Below, piece by piece: positions 60,001 to 64,000 of a DNA stretch of 64,000 nt; the stretch's first letter is position 1, and every line of letters begins with the position of its first letter. Source of the DNA: Symbiodinium natans. Taxonomy: Eukaryota; Sar; Dinophyceae; Suessiales; Symbiodiniaceae. A program made the position numbers and the translations under genes. The DNA is taken from assembly GCA_905221605.1 (NCBI GenBank), contig CAJNDS010002071.1, positions 642,912 to 706,911 of the forward strand, written 5' to 3'. The notes beneath the pieces are model-generated. The model was not told the origin of the DNA and did not search any database. It saw only the letters and a program-made list of their open reading frames with translations.

Positions 60001-62554
60001 ACAATCTGAACAGTGCCGGAAGGTGCAGGAGCCACGCATTCAGATGCCTGAGTATGCGCTGGCCTCAGTCCTATGGGGTTTCCTATAGCCCGCCCCCCCC
60101 CCCCCCCCCCCTTGGAATTACATTTCTTTATTTATAGAAAACCCAATGAAATGATAACACAGAAGTTCTTTCTATCATCATTCTAAGGGGAGACTCGGAT
60201 CTATTGACTTTGGATGTTTTTGAGCTGGTCCGACCGGACCTCTCTTGAGGCAGCAGTTTAAGCTGCAGATATCGTCCATGGCCTAAACCCTATAAACCCT
60301 GTAAACCCTATGAACTCTACAAACGCTGTAAGCCCTATAAGCCCTGGAAACTCAAGAAACCCTCTGAGCCCGCTAAACCCTATGAACCCTAAGCCCACGC
60401 TGCGAGCGTTCTTGCCTCCAGTCTCTGGCCGCCAGGTGCTGAACCATCAGACCGTTACATGGGAGGATGATGAGGTGCAGCGCAAGCGATAAGAAACTAG
60501 GACTGAGAGATGGCCCTCGTTCCCTTTTTGTAGGGTTTAGGTTCCCTTCTGACCCCCCTTTTAAACCAACAAGGGCACCCTTTTTGTATTTCTAGGTTAT
60601 TCCTGGGTCTAGTATTGTTGCCCACAAGCAAACCCAAAAGAATGGCTGTCTCCACAAGAAATACACATATGCTTATAGCGGCATTGTTGTGGCACAGCAA
60701 TGGAACTTTATAGGGCTGCGGGTCAAGTTTTTTGCATTTTAAGGCCGTTTTTGAGTGCTTCTTAGACTACCAGACAACAACCAACAGCTTTGACAAGTTA
60801 ACCACATATGTGAAGCAATGCAGCTGATCACTGCAAGCTAGGGTTTGGGGTTTAGGGATACGTAGCATGGATTCACTGAAAGCTGAGACGGTTTGGGTGA
60901 GGGTTCATCGTGTAACTTTATGCCTTGGTTCGTTTCCATTAGCATGTCAGTTTGCGGCAGCACGGCCCATACCTGAGTACAGACTCTAAACCCTGAACCC
61001 TAAACCCTAAACCCGAAACCCTAAACCCCGTGGACATCAGCTCACCACGGCCCTGAGCCGCAGTGCTCTACCCCTGATTACACCCTGCAGCCCCTAAACC
61101 CTGAACCCACCCTTTGCTGGTTTAGTGTTTCTAGGGTTTCTAGGGTTTCTAGGGTTTCTAGGGTTTCTAGGGTTTCTAGGGTTTCTAGGGTTTCTAGGGT
61201 TTCTAGGGTTTCTAGGGTTTCTAGCGTTTCTAGGGCTTGTAGCGTTTGTAGGGTTTCTAGGGTTTCTAGGGTTTCTAGGGTTTGTAGGGTTTGTAGGGTT
61301 TAAGGTTTAGAGTTCCTCCTTCAACCCTTCACGCCCGGAAGCCTGTCGCAGGCCGGCGAGGCATCAGCACAGCTCAGCCTGGCCTTTCCAGCATCCTTCG
61401 CGACAGGGGAGGCAGGGGTTTGCAGGGCTTGTGGGGTCTAGGGTTTAGGGTTTAGGGTTTAGGGTTTAGGGTTTAGGGTCTAGGGTCTAGGGTTTAGGGT
61501 TTGAGGTTTAGGGTTCAGGGTTCTGCGGCCCTGAGCATTTTGCCCCTGCAAGCCCCGGACCTTGGAACCCTGCATCCTTGGAACTTGAAGCCGCGGACCT
61601 GGAAACCCTGAGCCCTAAACCCTAAACCCTGAACCCTAAACCCTAAACCCTAAACCCTAAACCCTAAACCCTAAACCCTAAACCCTAAACCCTAAACCCT
61701 AAACCCTAAACCCTAAACCCTACCTCCAACAGCTGCGAACTTTTGTCAGGAGGATGTCGGCGAAGATGAGAGCGAGGTGCTGCAGGCCAGGGGAAAGTGA
61801 AGTGCATGCGTTCCACTTTGGAGCTTGATGATCCATCAACTACGAACGGTTTCGGGTTTAGGGTTTAGGGTTTAGGGTTTAGGGTTTAGGGTTTAGGGTT
61901 TAGGGTTTAGGGTTTAGGGTTAGGCTATTTTTTGGTCCTCTGAGTTGCCTTCTGAGATGGCCCGGTGCTTACTGTATGTCCTTCGAGTACATCTTCTAGC
62001 AGCCATAGTCTTGGTACATCCCAGACCAGCTTCCTGCCATAGAGCCTACGCAGAAATCCCGCGATCCGCGCAGGGCACGCCCAAGCACGTGTGGCCTGCC
62101 CTCTTAAACATGCCCATGTAATTGAACGCTGGGCCCTAAACACACTCAAACCCGAAACCCTAAAACCCTAAGCCCTCGGTTTAGGGTTTAGGGTTTAGGG
62201 TTTAGGGTTTAGGGTTCAGGGTTTAGGAAAAAAGGCCCCAAGATTCGAGCCAACCCCCCGCCCCCCGCATGGCCTTGGTAAGCTGCTCTGTCGACGCGTT
62301 CGGAAATGGCATTTCTGCTTGTTCCCTACGCCCCCCTGAACCCTAAACCCTAACCCTAAACCCTAAACCCTAAACCAGGCTTGGCAAGCCCGGAATCCCC
62401 GGCCCTGACAGTTTAGGGTTTAGGGTTTAGGGTGTAGGGTTTAGGGTCTAGGGTTTAGGGTTTAGGGTTTAAGGATCCGCCAGGCGCCACTGCAGGCCCT
62501 CTTCACCTTTCTGCCGGTGAAGGTGGTCGGATTCCGCTTCGCAATCCAAGGCCG
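48049..62554 (+). CDS. Sacsin/NO VEIN-like GHKL ATPase, many tiny exons (partial)
   Basis: HSP90-like (GHKL) ATPase domain of the sacsin/NO VEIN group. Exon 48049-48119 (RLAMDLYADECHCLWELIQ), an 18-nt exon 48273-48290 (NADDN) and 48456-48546 (YDSGVQVPELSLALDVD) give the N-box ELIQNADDNKY. Exons 49439-49477 (NNEIGLTAE), 50142-50204 (DVRAICNVNASLKGAGQTGHK), 50505-50554 (GIGWKSVFRISDCPHV) and 50734 to about 50776 (SREFAFKFDTAGPLG) give the D-box-like and GxxGxG ATP-lid motifs. These joins are all in phase. Less certain exons follow: about 52187-52245, 53241 to about 53330 (VMFLPLRAV), 54105 to about 54188 (LAFLRRLRRLEL), 61352-61411 (SAQLSLAFPA) and 62484-62554 (LFTFLPVKVVGFRFAIQG), in the order expected for the family. 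The PPR gene would lie in an intron. The 5' and 3' ends are unknown; two adjacent genes are an alternative for the distal exons. Confidence 0.65.
48124..48272 (+). mobile_element. Introner family B, copy 3, with CCCTAAA inside
   Basis: Begins CTTGGTAGACCACTGGTACCC, ends GGTTACTGGGCTTCCAAG. GAAT flanks it at 48120-48123 and 48273-48276. About six CCCTAAA-like units lie in the middle. Removing 48120-48272 (GA-AG) creates the conserved ATPase motif ELIQNADDN across the junction. Confidence 0.9.
48547..49438 (+). other. GT-AG intron of the ATPase gene with GTCT repeated at both ends
   Basis: GTCT occurs at 48547-48550 and 49439-49442; splicing joins SLLCR to VWTSNNEIG in phase 0. Inside are about nine TTTAGGGG units (48552-48648), further telomeric tracts (49018-49078, 49370-49425) and AACCCTGAA repeats (49200-49250). 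Confidence 0.6.
48552..48648 (+). repeat. Array of 8-bp TTTAGGGG units
   Basis: About eleven uniform TTTAGGGG units, then TTTAGGG. Confidence 0.95.
50790..50890 (+). repeat. Interstitial telomeric array (TTTAGGG)n
   Basis: About 13 units, shortly after an ATPase exon; the last units are TTCAGGG. Confidence 0.95.
51494..51700. repeat. Poly-C tract and trinucleotide repeats
   Basis: A run of about 23 C at 51494-51516, then GAAGAA, GTAGTA/GTCGTC and (GTAGCA)n to about 51685. Antisense Leu/Arg- and Thr-rich ORFs here are artefacts. Confidence 0.9.
52245..52372. mobile_element. Inverted-repeat element
   Basis: TTACAAGGAGGGGCCCCTTACT at the left is nearly complementary to TTACTAGGGGGGCCCGTCCTTGTAG at the right. 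Interior AATTTAGGATCC. Non-coding. Confidence 0.6.
53931..54021. mobile_element. MITE family D, degenerate copy with G-tract
   Basis: CTACCAGTCCTTAATAGGAATTATAAT and GATAATGGGGAACATCC recall family D; a G11 tract replaces part of the loop. Flanked by telomere-like sequence on both sides. Confidence 0.6.
54466..54557. mobile_element. MITE family E, copy 4
   Basis: TGGTTGTCGAAGTTGTGGTCCC at the left and GATCATAATTTTGACAGCCA at the right, core ATACGGCACC. It sits between two (TA)n/(CATA)n microsatellites. Confidence 0.8.
55034..55225. mobile_element. Repeated element with GGGGTACC core (family H)
   Basis: TTTCCCAAATCAGGGGTACC then TGATTGGGG occurs at about 55040 and again at about 55134. The right end TTTTCGTAAACCCCCA recalls the elements at 22425 and 21940. 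Non-coding. Confidence 0.6.
55379..56965 (+). CDS. Pentatricopeptide-repeat (PPR) protein, about 528 aa
   Basis: Uninterrupted frame from ATG 55379 (MARCTLASTLLW) to TGA 56963; the frame is open 13 codons further upstream but without ATG. From about residue 55, around 13 degenerate PPR motifs of roughly 35 aa follow the pattern ItYsAAIsACqKggeWQqALhiL. Most end in a W(Q/R)xAL signature typical of dinoflagellate PPRs. PPR proteins bind organellar RNA sequence-specifically; the hydrophobic N-terminus (LASTLLWLLAPERT) could belong to an organelle-targeting region, which is inference. No introns or telomeric repeats inside. Same strand as the ATPase exons on either side, so it appears nested in an intron or inserted between two genes. 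Confidence 0.9.
   Translation: MARCTLASTLLWLLAPERTIMVDSPLLGRMVPSIGSRSGTPTVVDYTRAIRACKHGRWQAALSLWDEACGSRLQTDSIIWGATIDACEKAARWDWALWLLDQLSSIHLELDLIACNSAISACAKAKKWRWSLRLLSRMPGGSLQPDVISYTAIMSALHHSMWRKALQLFSHILNEPVTLSVVALNAAIGAYANAAKWQEAHLLLAGVEKRSLQPTIMSMTAAAGSCGMTHAWLQALSLLHDAGRGRLAINEIALGVVVGVCEKAAMWQQALLLLSGSQSKQLQPDVVLYRSLIGACGKAAQWQVALCLLRQAEMDLLQTNLITYSAAISACQKGGEWQQALHILQALESKSMQTDRIAINAAVSACAGSGEWLKAMELLSSTERFEVSPDDITYSCAICACEAASVWQRAVDLLQESELRFKLPPNTVAINSAIAACGQAAEWRHAVSLLRRNREKRARLNVSSCTTAIKACQAAAVWQRALQLLFTMASMGLRANMDSYNSCIRACESASMWQQAQRIVDTMEARHF
56966..57514. other. Region downstream of the PPR gene, possibly 3' UTR
   Basis: Unique, non-repetitive sequence. A 66-codon frame with internal ATG at 57094 (METELIATLGGLDLWAHVAC) has no recognised domain. 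I cannot decide whether it is coding. Confidence 0.35.
57515..57769 (+). CDS. Candidate 3'-terminal exons split by a family C introner
   Basis: Exon about 57515-57615 reads SSLRAVPSAIRADKESRSVK then FQPRMRPSLEQL and ends phase 1 at GTGGGC. Exon 57715-57769 restores frame (G+CG) and reads AYKSCDPDTTRPQSPSMV to TAG. The frame is also open straight through the element, so retention would not truncate. No family recognised. Confidence 0.45.
57616..57714 (+). mobile_element. Introner family C, copy without telomeric repeats (99 bp)
   Basis: Starts GTGGGCCCCTGGAG, has CTTCCCCTATTGGGTTCAAG and TTTTCAGAGGGTTTTAAAG, and ends GGCCATCGTAGGTAAAG. Probably close to the ancestral form because no CCCTAAA or TTTAGGG interrupts it. 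Confidence 0.75.
58381..58486 (+). repeat. Tandem duplication of about 53 bp
   Basis: CCCATGTCAATTCTGCCAGAC through GTCCGGGTAGTG occurs twice in direct succession with one difference (ACGG/ACAG). A G-tract precedes it at 58323-58338. The surrounding 160-codon frame has no recognised domain. Confidence 0.85.
61128..61302 (+). repeat. Array of 9-bp TTTCTAGGG units
   Basis: About 19 units, almost uniform, two bases longer than canonical. The FLGFLGFLG reading is an artefact of the repeat. Confidence 0.95.
61613..61722 (-). repeat. Interstitial telomeric array (CCCTAAA)n
   Basis: About 15 units. It is followed by an exon-like piece at 61732-61792 (NFCQEDVGEDESEVLQA) that could belong to the ATPase gene. 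Confidence 0.95.
61856..61922 (+). repeat. Interstitial telomeric array (TTTAGGG)n
   Basis: About nine units, opposite in orientation to the array at 61613, with only about 130 bp between. Confidence 0.95.
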
Positions 62555-64000
62555 GTTAGGGTTTAGGGTTTAGGGTTTAGGGTGTAGGGTTTAGGGTTTG
62601 GGGTTTAGGGTTTAGGGTTCAGTCGTTCAGGCTTCCGGTGTGGGGGTGTAGGGTTTGGGGGTTTCGGGGTGAGGGTTTAGGCTTTAGGGTGTCAAGATTT
62701 AAAGCCTTAAGCCATGAATCTTTGGGAGCATTGGGTTGGCCGGGTTTCAAGTTTTTTTTCGTGCTTTGGAGACTTTATTTCCAGGGACGTACTTATTGTG
62801 TCCTTCTTCTTATCCTAGGTCCCTGGAGAAGCATGCCCTTTAAACCCCAATTAAACCTAAATTCTAAGCCCCAAATGAAACCCTAAACCCTCAAGCTTAA
62901 AACCTAAACCCAGGCGTATAAACCCTGATCCCACAACGGTCCGCCTGTTAAGGGCGCCCTTGGTTAGAGTTGTTCTTTACCCTGGGCCAGGCTTCCCAAA
63001 AAATCTTCCGTAGCCGGAGCTCAAGACAAGAGCCAAGCAACAGCTAAACTCTAAACCCTAAACCCAGTCCCACCGGCTAGCACACCGACCCCAATAAATC
63101 GCCAGAAGACGCAAAAACGCTCCGAAAAGCCCTAAGCCGCCCAGAAAAGCAATGGGCGCCCACACCCTTAAAACCCTGAAGGGTTTAGGGTTTGGGGTTC
63201 CTACTCTTCTCCCTTGAACCCCTCAAAATCCCAAAAACCCCCGAACCCCCTAACCACTAGCTAGGAGGGTCCCTGCAGGTCCCTTTGATCTTACAGCCGA
63301 TCGCGCCAACTTACACGGGAAGTGGCAGCCTCACGGTAGACCACCCCCACCCCACCTTGCCTACCTACCCCCACCCTCCACCTCCTTTGTTAGGGTTTAG
63401 GGTTTAGGGTTTAGGGTTTAGGGTTTAGGGATTTCCCAGAAAAGAAAGCCACGGCCCAAATGCTGCAAGGGTTGCGTGGGCCTTAGGCCCTTTAAGCAGG
63501 GGTGGGGTAGCTAGTGCAGGATCCCTAAACCCTAAATCGCCATGAAGCACACAATGGGATGTGCACGAGACTCCGTGGTTTGCTTAGGTTATGGGGTGTA
63601 GGGTTTAGGTTTAATTAGTGTTGAAGATTTTGAATTTGGAGTGTGTCTTCCCTCTGAGCCTCGTGTAGCAGCAACCTGCTTTGTGGAACAGGCTCTGCGC
63701 TGAAACTGGCGCTGCGCCCCCCTCGCCCAGTGGCACCCTCACTCCCTCTGTTCCCCCAGAAACCCAACTAAGAACTAAAGGGCGCACTCTTCTTCGAGGT
63801 TACAGGGCGACCCTGAACCCGAAACCCTAAACCCCAAACCCTAAACCCTGAACCCTATACCCTAAACCCTAAACCCCGAACCCCAAACCCTAAACCCTAA
63901 ACCCTAAACCCTAAAGATTTGCCTCAAGGAGTTGCCAAAGGTCAGCCTCGGAAGTGCAAGACATCCGGTTCCTTCGTTTTGGAACTTTGCGGTTCCCGTG
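62555..64000. other. Window end, telomere-type repeats, no gene recognised
   Basis: TTTAGGG tracts at 62557-62620, 63391-63430, and CCCTAAA variants at 63818-63914. Further exons of the ATPase may lie here or beyond, but none was recognised. Confidence 0.4.

Larger units (their letters stand above)
57846..61351. other. Mostly non-coding, low-complexity DNA (putative ATPase intron)
   Basis: Poly-C runs at about 59769-59790 and 60092-60110, CTCCTAAA repeats at 59185-59250, degenerate telomeric tracts at 59125-59290 and 59940-60000. Weak exon-like pieces are at 59370-59425 (ADKVKITDVDQATLVD) and 60390-60492 (AFLPPVSGRQVLNHQTVTWE). Their relation to the ATPase is unproven. Confidence 0.4.

Noticed and set aside
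61125-61310. FLGFLGFLG protein, and the similar GFIGFIGFTG frame at 41064
   Set aside because: Both are translations of 9-bp telomere-like arrays.
1-64000. True chromosome end
   Set aside because: Telomeric units occur in both orientations, in short blocks, interleaved with genes throughout the window.

Overview
The window looks like nuclear DNA of a dinoflagellate, most likely Symbiodiniaceae-like. The evidence is abundant interstitial TTTAGGG/CCCTAAA arrays in both orientations, introns with GT, GC or GA at the 5' splice site, intron-poor tandem-repeat genes (ankyrin, PPR), and a LINE carrying the N-terminal phrase GEATNPGP. I see no bacterial features, rRNA or tRNA.

Layout on the + strand. 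0.6-5.9 kb: an EXD2-like 3'-5' exonuclease in about 15 small exons, ending in a RanBP2-type zinc finger. 7.7-20 kb: isolated exon-like islands separated by telomeric-type repeats, with a 21-bp satellite at 15.25-17.46 kb. 20.17-20.99 kb: an uninterrupted membrane-protein ORF. 25.9-27.6 kb: a 13-repeat ankyrin protein. 28.08-35.45 kb: an apparently intact non-LTR retrotransposon (ORF1 with an OTU protease-like domain; ORF2 with APE endonuclease, reverse transcriptase and RNase H), flanked by a 15-bp direct repeat. 36.5-45 kb: more unassigned exon islands. 48.05-62.55 kb: exons of a sacsin/NO VEIN-like GHKL ATPase, with an uninterrupted PPR gene (55.38-56.97 kb) apparently inside one of its introns.

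The main discovery is how the introns are built. Several are short inverted-repeat elements (introners) from at least two families with 4-bp target-site duplications (TSDs). Removing the element plus one TSD copy restores the reading frame and recognisable protein motifs: the EXD2 C-terminal domain, a RanBP2 zinc finger, and the ATPase motif ELIQNADDN. In these introns the 5' splice dinucleotide (GC, GA or GT) is the first two bases of the host TSD, and the 3' AG is the end of the element. A third family carries its own GT and AG. Telomeric arrays lie inside many of these introns, and inside individual introner copies, but not inside the three long uninterrupted genes or the retrotransposon. 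Other non-autonomous palindromic elements, one family with 8-bp TSDs, are scattered through the non-coding DNA.

All exon boundaries were worked out by eye from reading frame, family motifs and splice signals. No alignment, RNA evidence or database search was available.
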